Shown here one piece after another: positions 45,001-56,000 of a stretch of 64,000 bases of DNA (position 1 is the first letter of the stretch; each line of letters opens with the position of its first letter). The translations under genes were made by a program, and so were the position numbers. The stretch spans positions 52,459,925-52,523,924 of the forward strand of contig CM046858.1 in the NCBI GenBank assembly GCA_025617745.1, in the 5' to 3' direction. The notes beneath the pieces are model-generated. The model made no database searches. It was not told where the DNA came from and saw nothing but the letters and a program-made list of their open reading frames with translations. This DNA comes from Heliocidaris erythrogramma. Its lineage: Eukaryota; Echinodermata; Echinoidea; Camarodonta; Echinometridae.

Positions 45001-46177
45001 TGCAGACTGGTGTCTCTCCCCTCCCCCACTCCCCCATGGAGTTCTTTGATAGGGTAACCTATCAACGCCTCTTTGCGCCCTGGGTGGTCCCCCACTGATA
45101 ACGAGGAGGAGCCGCAGCTCACCGTCTAATGTTGCCCATGATCCACCCCTCCTGTGGAGGCGGTGTCGGAATTCAATATTATAATCCCTCCAGCCGTAAC
45201 CCTGGTAACGGGACGCGGCCGTTCGAATGAGGTGGCAGTATTTGAGTAATGCATGCATGCATGTGGGATTAGCTTCAGTTCAAGATATATGCTCATGTAC
45301 ACCAGAAATGCATTAGTCCAGGTCTCAATAGAGAATATCTTGTTTTTGGATGGGGTGGGGGAGAGTTTCAAGATCCACCTCCCTGCTACCTGTGTCACTG
45401 CGAGGTTAGCTCTCTGTTCCTCTGTATAGTCCCGCATGGCATGGGTTACTGTATCTTGACTGTCAGTGAGTGTGTTGAGATCAATGTACTCCCCCTTCCA
45501 AATTTTGTCCCTTATATTTTGGTGCGTAGACATGCCCAGCCTGTCCCCCAGCGGGTGCAGGGGGGATGTGTCACTGAGTGTCACTGTCAGTGTGTTTAGG
45601 AAGGGTCGGTGTCTGAACTCCTTGCCCCCATGGCCCAGAGCCTTGTAAATTATTTGTGTTGTGCCCAATATTGTTGTGGGTTGCGCCATTATTCAAATGC
45701 TTCCTGTGTTTCTCCCTCAAAATTTTCTTGGAGCAGGCTAGCACTATGGATGGAAAAGAGGTCACAAATGTGGAGCTAGGTCTATTCACTTGTCCCTGCT
45801 AGTAGTAGTAGATCTATACCAGAATATATTCCTGTCTGGTGCCTGCTGTGGTTGACCCTTAGGTTTAATGGGGTTTCTGATGTTTCAATTCGGATAGGGA
45901 CATTAACTGTCATTTGTGGGCGAAGCGGTTGCTGGCCTGTCGCGCAGACGGTCCCGCTGGACTGGGTGGTGGCTGTCTCGTTGCCTGTAACCGACGACTC
46001 CGCTATCCCACTGGCTTCCCCAGTAGCTGCCGCTGCAATGCGACTGCGAGTGAGGCACGTATCTGCCTCTCTTGTAGTTACATTATTTTTTGTACTTTCT
46101 TGTCGAGCAGAAGTCGTTGGCCTACACTTTTTAGGCTGTGAAGGTTGCCTGGTCGCTGGTGCTTTCCTCTTCCCCAT
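45001..46177 (-). pseudogene. Gag-like/N-terminal protein of the YR element
   Basis: The minus frames begin MGKRKAPATRQPSQPKKCRP (basic, NLS-like), pass a Ser/Thr-rich stretch, then NIRDKIWKGEYIDLNTLTDS, FSIETWTNAFLVYMSIYLEL, and after a frame change KYCHLIRTAASRYQGYGWRD and YNIEFRHRL-SWATLDGELRLLL. This KIWxGE(Y/F)(I/V)DL plus (A/I)F-I(Y/F)MSIYLE plus WR-YD-FR pattern is the conserved N-terminal (gag-like) domain found next to YR enzymes in many aquatic animals. At least three frame breaks occur. In this copy only about 50 codons separate it from the recombinase, leaving no room for a reverse transcriptase. Confidence 0.7.
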
Positions 46178-46242
46178 TTCTGTGAAGCCTGCTGATGTAA
46201 CGATTCAACATTCGATAATTTTTTCGACGCGAAAACTAAACA
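46178..46242 (-). other. 5' leader of the YR element
   Basis: A short leader between terminal repeat A1 and the MGKRK start codon. No special motif. Confidence 0.4.
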
Positions 46243-46442
46243 GTCAAGCAATGGCGGGTCACCCGCGAGCGGGCTTTCGCCACAGTTGCTATGGTAACCT
46301 TTTGTATGAGCTCACCGTTGACCTTTTAGTGACTTTGTTCGTTATTTGCATATTGATGGTATAGTGACTTTCCACTTTCTAACTGCGTCCAGCGGAGGTT
46401 CTCCCAAAATGCATGATCAGCTTATTGTGATCATGTCATTTT
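46243..46442 (-). repeat. Outer 200-bp terminal repeat (A1) of the YR element
   Basis: Direct repeat of 30743-30942. It marks the 5' boundary (minus strand) of the element. Its outer edge is CATTTT, the same hexamer found at the B1/A2 junction and at the far 3' edge of B2. Confidence 0.75.
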
Positions 46443-47147
46443 ATGTGAATAAAACATTTAGGGCTCCTTATGGAGATGGAGGCACCGAAATTGTATATGA
46501 AATACATGCAAGCATCTGTGGAATTCTTTAGAGCATCCTAAAAAACAGATAGTTGTTTGTATTATAGAAGAAATCCACTTCAGAATTCATTCTTCTTATT
46601 TTATGAGAAAACATCATACAGAACAGTGCAAATGTCACACAAATCTGATACAGGAAGATATGGCATTTCAAAATTTCATTATTTTTTCTTGACCAGTCCT
46701 TGCAAATATTTAAATGGGCGAGTAGATATCATCACCTCATATTTTTTTTCAAATACACTGTATATGGATTTCTGAAAAAAAACTTTTAGCTCAAACTTGT
46801 AACACATATCCCCATAGCAAAATGTATTATTTCTCCTTTATTTCGGGCGGTGATAAGACAAGTTTTAGATTCTCATAGCTGAAATATGAAACCTTTGTCA
46901 TTTCTGTATATGAAAAGGATAGCAAATTGTGAGGCAATGATATCATCACCTCGCTCATTAGAATACTAAGGACTGGTCAAAAAGTGTTTTTTCCCCCAAA
47001 ATATGAACTTTCATAATGTCATAACTTCCTTCTTTCTTATCCAATATCTTTTAGCATGCATTGTTTCATATTTAATTTGTTTCTCTATCTTTTAAACCTG
47101 TAGAGAGGATTCTTTCTTTAATTATTGCCAGTTGTAACTACAGCTTT
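46443..47147. other. No gene; probable host sequence 3' of the 47.2-kb exon
   Basis: AT-rich. On the minus strand it follows the stop of the exon at 47148-47338, with an AATTAAAG polyadenylation-like signal near 47117-47124. Confidence 0.4.
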
Positions 47148-47338
47148 TTACAGATTATTTGAGTATTCCTCGGTGTCCATTGGCAAGGCTACTTCCTCCT
47201 CCTGCACTTCTGGAGTTACAGGCCTCCGAAGCTCCAGATCATTCTTTGGTACTTTTTGATAAATGTACTTCAAGTAGTATTGAATGCCACTTTCCACCTC
47301 GTCAAGCAGAGCAGATCTTTCGTTGCCCCTCACAGCCG
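47148..47338 (-). CDS. Probable terminal exon of an unrecognised gene
   Basis: An excellent acceptor (TTCTATTTTTTTTCCAG) opens onto 62 codons. They read AVRGNERSALLDEVESGIQY, then YLKYIYQKVPKNDLELRRPV, then an acidic tail TPEVQEEEVALPMDTEEYSN and NL, ending in TAA. Two bases (CG) precede the first full codon, so the intron phase is 1. Composition is strongly coding. No family was recognised and no upstream exon was found before the Penelope cluster begins. Confidence 0.5.
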
Positions 47339-47648
47339 CTGGAAAAAAAATAGAATGTCAAAGGTCAAAATAATGAAAAATTTAAATATTACCTCTCATA
47401 TCCAAAAGATACTTTCTAAAATACTTTATTGCTTTAGTTCTTTTATGTCTCACATTTATCAAATACCTGAAATACATGGCCTGAAAATAAACTGCAATGG
47501 CAGTTCAGGCTAAATTCAGGCTTTTGCCTGGAAACTGGCATCTTTGTACACATATAGTGACCACTGAAGTGTTTTGTAGACCTTTCTTTGTTTTCCTTTT
47601 TGTACCACGGGAGATTGCAAGTCCACTTCTAGGAAACTTTGGCAGTAA

Positions 47649-47845
47649 CAGGCGCGGATCCAGAGGGGACGCAAGGGGCGTGCGCCCACCCTCCCCCCCC
47701 CCCCCCGTTTTGTCTGCAAAGTATGCCCCCAGACCCCCTAGATGGCCGTTTGGCTTCGTCAAACGGAGGGTTCCTCAGTGTGCCCCCCCCCCCTCTTTCT
47801 GAAATGCGCCCCCCCCCCTTTCTGAAAATCCTGTATCCGCCCCTG
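47649..47845. mobile_element. 197-bp CAGG-type MITE with C runs, 5-bp duplication
   Basis: The ends CAGGCGCGGATCCAGA and TCCTGTATCCGCCCCTG are flanked by AGTAA (47644-47648 and 47846-47850). It contains three C runs. CAGGGGCGGATCCAG termini are common in hAT-like MITEs of marine animals. On the minus strand it lies upstream of the 47.2-kb exon, probably in its intron. Confidence 0.75.
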
Positions 47846-47850
47846 AGTAA

Positions 47851-48102
47851 AGCTGTTTTTCAATTAAAAACAGAATGCTAGAAGCATAACGAACTTCAAA
47901 GGCACCAGTTCAAACACTGTAATGAAGCTAACAGCCCTTATAAAAACATCTCTGAGGGTCTTTATCTTAATTTCGGCCTAATGATGCAAACAACATTCCT
48001 TCTGGATTAGAGCATTATGGCAGTTAAGCAGAGGGAAGGCAGAAAGAGTTATGCATACAAACATACTTTTTTGACAATATTTTGAGACACTGAAGAATAT
48101 AT
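47851..48102. other. No gene recognised
   Basis: Short AT-rich spacer up to the 5'-truncated Penelope copy. Confidence 0.4.
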
Positions 48103-49207
48103 ATGTGAAATGAAACCAACCATGTATGTCAGATATATTGATGACATATTTATGATTTGGCCACACAGTGAACTCGAACTTGATTCTTTTTTCGATCGCT
48201 TTAATACTCAACATTCCAGTATCAAATTCACAATCGAAAAATCAAAAGAAAGGATTAATTTTCTTGACGTCACTATCACCAACAAGGAAGGCATGCTTTC
48301 TACTACAGTGTACCACAAACCCACTGACAGTTTCTCCTACCTCCAGTACAGTAGTTTTCATCCTAAGCACTTAAAGACATCGATAGTATACAGCCAGATG
48401 TTACGTTACAGACGGATTATTTCTAACGAACAAGAGTTCGCTCGAGAATCGCTTAAATTAGCGCGTCATTTCGTTGAAGCAGGATACCCTGTGGACTTGG
48501 TAGAAACAGGCAGACTCAAAGCATTACACCGTGACAGGGCGCGTCTTTTGAGTGATCACAAGGAAAAATGCAAATCACAACGTAAAGTACTTGTGACTAC
48601 CTTTCACCCAGAAGTTAGCTCTCTCGCGAAGAACATTCGCCGTGAATGGCCCATTCTCCAACAGGATCCTCAGCTGGCCCCTAAATTTGCTTTGCCGCCA
48701 CTGCACGCGCAAAGACAACCCAAAAATCTCCGTCGTTTACTGACTACCAGTTTGAGCGGCTTTGGGCAAGAGGGTAACAAACAATGCGGCAAAACTAGGT
48801 GTCAAATATGCAAGCACATGATTCTTGATCAAAGTATCAGGCTTTCTGAAAAATGCACAATCAGACCCACTCCTTGTAACTGTGACGTAACGAATGCTGT
48901 GTATGCTATCAAATGTGCCAAATGCCCGAATGCCCTGTACATAGGAGAAACTCTCAGATTTAGGGAGAGATTTAACAACCACAAGAGCAGCATTGCTCGC
49001 AAACTCCATCACCCTGTGGCAGAACACTTCAATACAGCTGCACACTCAGTGAGCGACCTACAATGCTGCATTCTAAGAGACAGGCTCGTATCATTTGAAG
49101 ACCGACATTTGTACGAAATCAAAATGATCGTTAAAAATGAGAGCTTCAAGAAGCCAGGCATGAACATAGACATGTCCTGGCTTACTAACTACACTTTCTT
49201 TCGATAA
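48103..49207 (+). CDS. Penelope-like element copy 1: truncated RT plus GIY-YIG endonuclease
   Basis: The open frame from 48110 (365 codons) starts just before RT motif C (YVRYIDDIF, residues 6-14) and runs through the thumb region. A Cys-rich linker follows (CGKTRCQICKH, residues 226-236), then the GIY-YIG nuclease (VYAIKC 264-269, LYIGE 276-280, RFRERFNNH 283-291) and ends at 49207. The frame is fully open, so the copy is young or the sequence constrained, but it lacks RT motifs A and B. The sequence match to copy 2 begins at about 48103. It sits directly upstream of copy 2 in the same orientation, the partial tandem arrangement typical of Penelope-like elements. Confidence 0.9.
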
Positions 49208-49618
49208 TACTACTCATATTCTATTAGGCACCTACTCAAACACCACTGTTACTTTTCTTTTATGACGTATTATTTTCTTTATGACGTTTTAGTAATTTCT
49301 CGCTCACTCCTCATGCGCCTTGCGTCTATAAGCGCACCTTTTATCATTATTATACGCTTTGGGTCCTAATTTACCTGTCTGTATTTCTATTGTGACGTCT
49401 TCGTGACGTTTCTATGTTTTTGAGCTGTAAAGCGTTTCCAAGACAATGCGCCCGGTTATTTATAAACTAATCGCGCATTGTCTTGGAAACGCTACATGGA
49501 TAAGTTTTCGAAATTTTGTCATTATTCACTTGACAAAGACGGTGAGAGGATCGTCGAAAATTCGTGAGAAAATAAAAAAGTTGGAGAAAAAAGCATGAAA
49601 TGTCTACTGGTCTTTTTC
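49208..49618 (+). other. Penelope-like 3' UTR / pseudo-LTR junction
   Basis: This is the sequence between the copy 1 stop and the copy 2 start. It is repeated after copy 2 (59262-59675) and after copy 3 on the minus strand (about 60135 down to 59726). It contains a perfect 21-bp hairpin. Confidence 0.8.
49431..49493 (+). repeat. 21-bp perfect hairpin in the Penelope 3' region
   Basis: The left arm starts AGCGTTTCCAAGACAATGC (49431-49451) and the right arm is its exact complement (49473-49493), with a 21-nt loop. Also present at 59482-59544 (perfect) and 59853-59915 (two mismatches). Confidence 0.9.
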
Positions 49619-51712
49619 TTTGATATTACTCCAACACGTGGACTTTCTATTCAAAATGGAATTACTACATGCAGACTGTCTCCACGCAAGACGACAAAGT
49701 GAGAAAATTATCTTGAAATTGGCTCAAACTCGTTCAGACATTTTCTTCCTATCAAGAACCAAAGCACTGCGCCTCATACCTGAAGGACTACGACTGAAGA
49801 ATCCTTTGAAATCAACTCATCATTCATTTCGCAGTGAGAATATCGTCCGTAGAGCATCAGCTTTATTACGAAACGCGGCATTGAAAGATGCGTACACCCG
49901 GCAAAATAACCTCACCAAGAGACTAGAAGAGAACAAAACACTTGTCGTAGAGAAGATTAGATTTCATCATAACAACGATCAAGAATTAATAAGGAGTACT
50001 TTCCTTATGCTGGACAGATGCCACGACAAACATCTCCATCAGTGCATGTCTCGTAAACGAAGAAAACTCGACAAGCTTAAGCAGAAGTCTCCATTCTACA
50101 ATTCACCGGGTCCTAAACCTAATGAGGAGAATAATGGCTGCAATAACCGGAAAACGGTCATCAATCTCTCAGACTACACCTTAACGGAATGTGAGAAGAG
50201 CCTACTGGACAAAGGTCTATCATTTTGTCCATCGCAAAACTTAGATAAGGTAGAAATCTGTGCGGATGTTCATCGCTTCACTCAAAAAGTTCGGCGAACG
50301 GAGAGTTACACCAATGAAATCGCGGACGATAAGGAGAGCAATATCGGCGGTCCAGCTGAGGAACCAACGGACAAGGCTACACGTCGCGTACCAGCAAAGA
50401 AGGGCAAACCAACCAAGCGTTGCGCCACGATACCATCTGGTAGGAACCCCTTTATTGACGCCTTTGTCAACAACGTAGAGAGTCATCTCGACAAACTACT
50501 CAAATCTGCCAAGGAACCCACACCATCGAACATCTCTAAAGGACAACGAGCAGCTATTCGTAGTCTACAGGAGAACGGCGACATCATCATCAAACCAGCC
50601 GATAAAGGTGGAGCGGCAACTGTGCAAAACATCGATGACTACAAGGCTGAAGCTGCGAGGCAACTTTCTGATTCTAAATTCTACACTCCCTTAGACGAGG
50701 ATCCAACTGGTGTCTTCTCCCAAGAAGCCAAGACTTCATGTGACTCACTAAAGAACACTAACTCACTTGATGCTAAGTTGTTGATACCATCTAAGCCTAA
50801 AATCAGTAAGTTGTACCTTCTTCCTAAGATTCATAAGTTACCTTCCTTAGTGGCCAGCAAGACTGGAATAAAATCTGACAACAGTGAAGAAATAATCTCT
50901 CTTACCAAAGAACACAGAATCATCCCTCCGGGTCGACCGATTGTTTCTAGCATAGGCTCACTTACAGAACCTATGTCAGCGTACATTGATAGCTATCTAA
51001 AACCAGTATTGGTACACATTGAGAGTTATGTAAAAGACACCACAGATTTCCTCAATCTACTTCCTTCCACAATCCATCCTAACAGCTTGCTGGTCACTAT
51101 GGATGTAACTAGTCTGTACACTAACATCCCCCATTGGGATGGTATAGAAAGCATGAGAAGCTTCCTTACCAAGCATGCACCTAAGGACACTCCTATCGAT
51201 GATCTTACTAGTTTGGCTGAATTTGTACTTAAGCACAATTATTTTGTGTTCGATGGAAAATTCTTCCTGCAGAAACAAGGTACTGCAATGGGTACCAAAT
51301 TTGCACCATCATATGCCTGCATATTCATGGCCATGCTTGAAGAAGATTTTCTTGCAAAATGTGAAATGAAACCAACCATGTATGTCAGATATATTGATGA
51401 CATATTTATGATTTGGCCACACAGTGAACTCGAACTTGATTCTTTTTTCGATCGCTTTAATACTCAACATTCCAGTATCAAATTCACAATCGAAAAATCA
51501 AAAGAAAGGATTAATTTTCTTGACGTCACTATCACCAACAAGGAAGGCATGCTTTCTACTACAGTGTACCACAAACCCACTGACAGTTTCTCCTACCTCC
51601 AGTACAGTAGTTTTCATCCTAAGCACTTAAAGACATCGATAGTATACAGCCAGATGTTACGTTACAGACGGATTATTTCTAACGAACAAGAGTTCGCTCG
51701 AGAATCGCTTAA
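49619..51712 (+). CDS. Penelope-like element copy 2: N-terminal and RT region, split by insertion
   Basis: The first ATG is at 49656 (MELLHADCLHARRQSEK). The protein runs through a basic N-terminal region, the conserved VINLSDYTLTECEKSLLDKG block, RNPFIDAF, KPADKGGAAT (about residue 314), RT motif A VTMDVTSLYTNIP (about 480), QGTAMGTKFAPSYA (about 540) and motif C YVRYIDD (about 575). At the TTAA at 51709-51712 a 6.8-kb element interrupts the frame; the tail resumes at 58505. Using copy 1 as the guide, the uninterrupted protein would be about 935 residues. It is normally a telomere-or-chromosome-copying retroelement RT with GIY-YIG nuclease. Confidence 0.9.
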
Positions 51713-53044
51713 CTCTTCCGGTGCCAGGCCAAATACCCCTCCAGTGCCAAGGGTTTTGTTGGGTTTGTAAATTTCGCGAAGAATAAGCTGTGTTTGATAT
51801 TAGAGCGCTCATATCTCTTTCCCAATGCATCTTACAATGAAACTTTGTACACATGAAATATTGTAGAGTTTATGGTCTTTACAATGGTGTTAGTCTTTAA
51901 TCAAATTTTCTGTTCATATATGTAGTAAAATATGCCGTATATGAAATCATTTTTTTCAATCAGGAAAATGGAGGGAAGCCTACTGTTTGAGAGCAAATTA
52001 ACTGAAAGTTCTAAGAGATTTTAAAAAACAAGAAATATGACAATAATGGTCAATGTTTTACCTTTTGAATGATATATACATTGATGGGGTAATATAGAAA
52101 ATAGAGCGAAAATAATGCTATTTATGTATCAAATGCTATTCCCAATCAAAATTGTCGTCACTGAACAAGTGACTGGTAAGCATACACAAAGGAGGCGTGA
52201 CCTGCTTTGCCTATGCCTTCCATAAAAGGCATGGCGCAAAATGAAAGGGCCAATCAGAGCATAACAATAGCGTCCATAGACATGTAAGCTACAGCAGAGC
52301 ATTGTTCACAAACTCCACTGCACTATGTGCGCTCAATCGTGCATTTTCTTTTGCGTAGTCTTCAATATGAGACCCTGTAACTATGTTTGTGTTTTGAAAT
52401 AAAATACATGTATCGAGAAAATGAGAGTTCAAAAGGAAAGACGCATGTATAGAGAAATCTGAGTCACATATCTTGGATCAAAGTTTATGGGATATATGTG
52501 AGTATTTCCTACCTAAATAGCGAGTATACATTTGAGATATATCCAAAATAAAGATGAAAAGAAATTGGCTTTGGGCGTTTTGAGGTACTTGCAGTAGTTA
52601 TCATTTCCCGTTGTGGCCCCCTTCCCTTTTGATTTAGTGATATAAATCATGAATGAATGAATAGACTAAAAGGGTTGAAAACACATTAGGGTAGTTAATT
52701 TGCACATTAGTTATAATTTTAAATAAAGGCAGTTATGTTTTGACCCGTACGTGTAAATAATGCTGCATGTTACTTTTGAAGAAGAAAAACAGCATTTTGC
52801 ATCGTGCATAACACGCTCGTGGCTTTTCTCAAAATCAAGTGATTCTTCGTCCACGTTCTATAATAGGCTGGGATCAAACCGATAGCACAACATTGATCAC
52901 AACAGTAACAAAATTAAACTAAACAAATGAGAGAAACTGCCACGCTCTGATCCCCGATCTAATATAACCAGCAGTGAGCGAGTCCAATTCTGAAGAAAAA
53001 ATATTTTCTTTCCGGGTTCGGGAAAAAATTCAAATGTTGCTACA

Positions 53045-56000
53045 GAAGAAAAGTTCTATCCCGTGGCGTGTTCCCATAGACAATGGCCAATAGTCGATGA
53101 TCGCAACAAAATAATGCATGATGCATAGTATTTTGTTTCTCTTGCAATCTATTTCTACCCAAGCAGAATAACCAAATAACGCGGTGCTTCATTAGTATAA
53201 CATCATACAGACAACTATTGATACTAATCTAATGAAAAATAATGCTCCTTAAATATCAATTTTATTTACGCATGTTTTTTTAATTTGTGATACTTCTCTC
53301 TTGCATTTTTCCGCCCCCCCCCCCTCTCTCTCATCTTGTAAGAACAAAATTATGGCTACGTTCAATATTCAGCAGTTTTCTTAATTTCTTGAGGCCTAGT
53401 AAGTGTGAGGCAGATCGTTGATAATTATGTTGAATATGGCGTGAATAAATTAAACATGGGTGGACAGAGGTTGAGGGATTCATAACTGATTCCCTTTACT
53501 TCATTTTAGCGTATTTTTATTTTCAGAGAAATATTGGAGACGCATTTTTGATAAGAATCAAGCAAAACGAGCATAGAATCAAACAAGAAACGATTCAACA
53601 CGAGAACACAACAGAAGTTGAATGAGTGAGAGAGTGATAGCCTGGTGAGAGGAGAAGATTGAGAGGGCGATAGGGGTGCATGGTCGGGTGGGGACCAGCA
53701 TGATGATGAGGAGAGATGATCTAAAGCTCTATATTATAACAACATCAATGCGTTTATATAATATTGCACAAATAATAGTGGTGGTGGCATTAGCTGGAAG
53801 GGATGGGGAATAGAGTCCTGATGAAAGGAAAAGTCCTATAATTTTATGTAGATAATTATGTTGAATATGGCGTGAATAAATTAAAAATGAGTTGAGAGAG
53901 GTTAAGGGATGAAATCAGTTATGAAACTGATTCACTTACTGCGTTTTAGCGTCTTTTTTATTTGCAGAGGAATTTTGGAGATTTTGATAATCATCAAGCA
54001 AAACAAACGTACCTCAAAACATACGATTCAACACGAGAACGCAAAAGGAGTTGAGTGAGTGAGATGGATAAAGATAGAAAGAGAGAGAGATAGGGATTTG
54101 ATGATTGCAAAGGACGGGGTGAGGAGAGGAGAATTGCGAAAAGAAGGAAAAGGAGGGAGATATGAGGGCGGGAATAGTTTAGAGAGAGAGGTAATAAGAA
54201 AGTAATAGTGGTAAGATGGGTAATTGAGAGGGAGAGAGCGAGAGCGAGAGAGAGAGAGAGAGTGAGAGATATGATGATTGCAAAGGACGAGACGAGGAGA
54301 AGAGAGTTGGGAACGAGAAAGAAAAAAAAGAGATATGAGGGCCAGAAAAGGTTAGAGAGGTAATGAGAAAGTAATAAAGGTAAGATTGAGATGGAGGGAG
54401 GGAGAGAGAACGATGGAGAGAGAGAGAGGAGAGAGAGAGAGCGAGATGATGACGACTGTAAATGACGGGGCGAGGAGGAGAGAGTTGGGATAGAGAAAGA
54501 GAGAGAGAGAGAAAGATATATATAATTATTGAGATGTGAGGGCGGGAAGAGGATCTAGAGTTCTGCATTATATCGAATAATATATATTCCTATAACAACA
54601 GTTTGTTTATTATGCAAAGAATGAACCCAATTTGATTTTACTGTTATATATTATTGTTCGATGTCAATATTATTTAGTTTGTATTGTTTTGCAATGACAA
54701 TTAAGTTATCAGCTATCACTTTCTATGTTACATTTCCATGTAAACTCTCTCTCTTTCCATTCGCCTGTATAGAAATTATATTGTGTAGGTAGATCTTTTG
54801 GTAAATAAGGTTACAACCGCTCTATTTTTTTGTATATTACTCTAATTGATGAACCGGGATTTTAACTGAAATAAAATATCAAAATAATAGCATAGTGGGA
54901 CGAGCAGGAGGGGGGGGGGGGGGGTATAGAGTCCTGACGCAGATCCTGGTGCAAACAAAAGTCCTATGCCCTCTGCCAGTATTTTGGATAATGGTGAATA
55001 GTCCATCAATGGGCCCCGATTTCTAAGAACATCCTGTCATAAATTGCTACATGGCGATCGCATAGAGTTAGGGGGTGGGGGTTATAGACCCCTGAGAAGA
55101 AAAGTTCTATCCCGTGGCGTGTTCCCATAGACAATGGCCAATAGTCGATGATCGCAACAAAATAATGCATGATGGCTAGTGTTTTGGTTTCTCTTCCAAT
55201 CTATTTCTACCCATTTGTGATACTTCTCTCTTGCATTTTCCGCCCCCCCCCCTTTATCTTGTAAGAAAATAAATTATGGCTACGTTCAATATTTAGCAGT
55301 TTCTTAATTTCTTGAGGCCTAGTAACTGTGAGTGAGGCAGATCGTAGATAATTATGTTGAATATGGGGCGTGAATAAATTAAAAATGAGTGGAAAGAGGT
55401 TAAGGGATTCATAACTTACTGCGCTTACTGCGTTTTAGCGTCTTTTTTATTTGCAGAGGAATATTGGAGATAGGTTTTGATAATCATCAAGCAAAACAAA
55501 CGTACCTCAAAACATACGATTCAACACGAGAACGCAAAAGGAGTTGAGTGAGTGAGATGGATTAAGATAGAAAGAGAGATATAAATTTGATGATTGCAAA
55601 GGACGAGACGAGGAGAAGAGAGTTGGGAACGAGAAAAAAAAAAAAAGAGATATGAGGGCCAGAAAAGTTTAGAGAGGTAATGAGAAAGTAATAAAGGTAA
55701 GATTGAGATGGAGGGAGGGAGAGAGAACGATGGAGAGAGAGAGAGGAGAGAGAGAGAGAGCGAGATGATGACGACTGTAAATGACGGGGCGAGGAGGAGA
55801 GAGTTGGGATAGAGAGAGAGAGAGAGAGAGAGAGAAAGATATATATAATTATTGAGATGTGAGGGCGGGAAGAGGATCTAGAGTTCTGCATTATATCGAA
55901 TAATATATATTCCTATAACAACAGTTTGTTTATTATGCAAAGAATGAACCCAATTTTGATTTTACTGTTATATATTATTGTTCGATGTCAATATTATTTA

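Noticed and set aside
30743..46442. LTR retrotransposon with 200-bp LTRs at both ends
   Set aside because: No RT, integrase, primer-binding site or TG...CA ends; the tyrosine recombinase and the B1/B2 repeats fit split direct repeats better.
48737..49045. Minus-strand 102-residue ORF (also at 58788-59096 and 60344-60604)
   Set aside because: It is the antisense shadow of the Penelope Cys-linker/GIY-YIG region.
49520..49575. Hammerhead ribozyme in the Penelope 3' region
   Set aside because: Penelope-like elements can carry them, but the CUGANGA...GAAA core is not met (GTGAGAG-GATCGTC-GAAA differs at essential positions).
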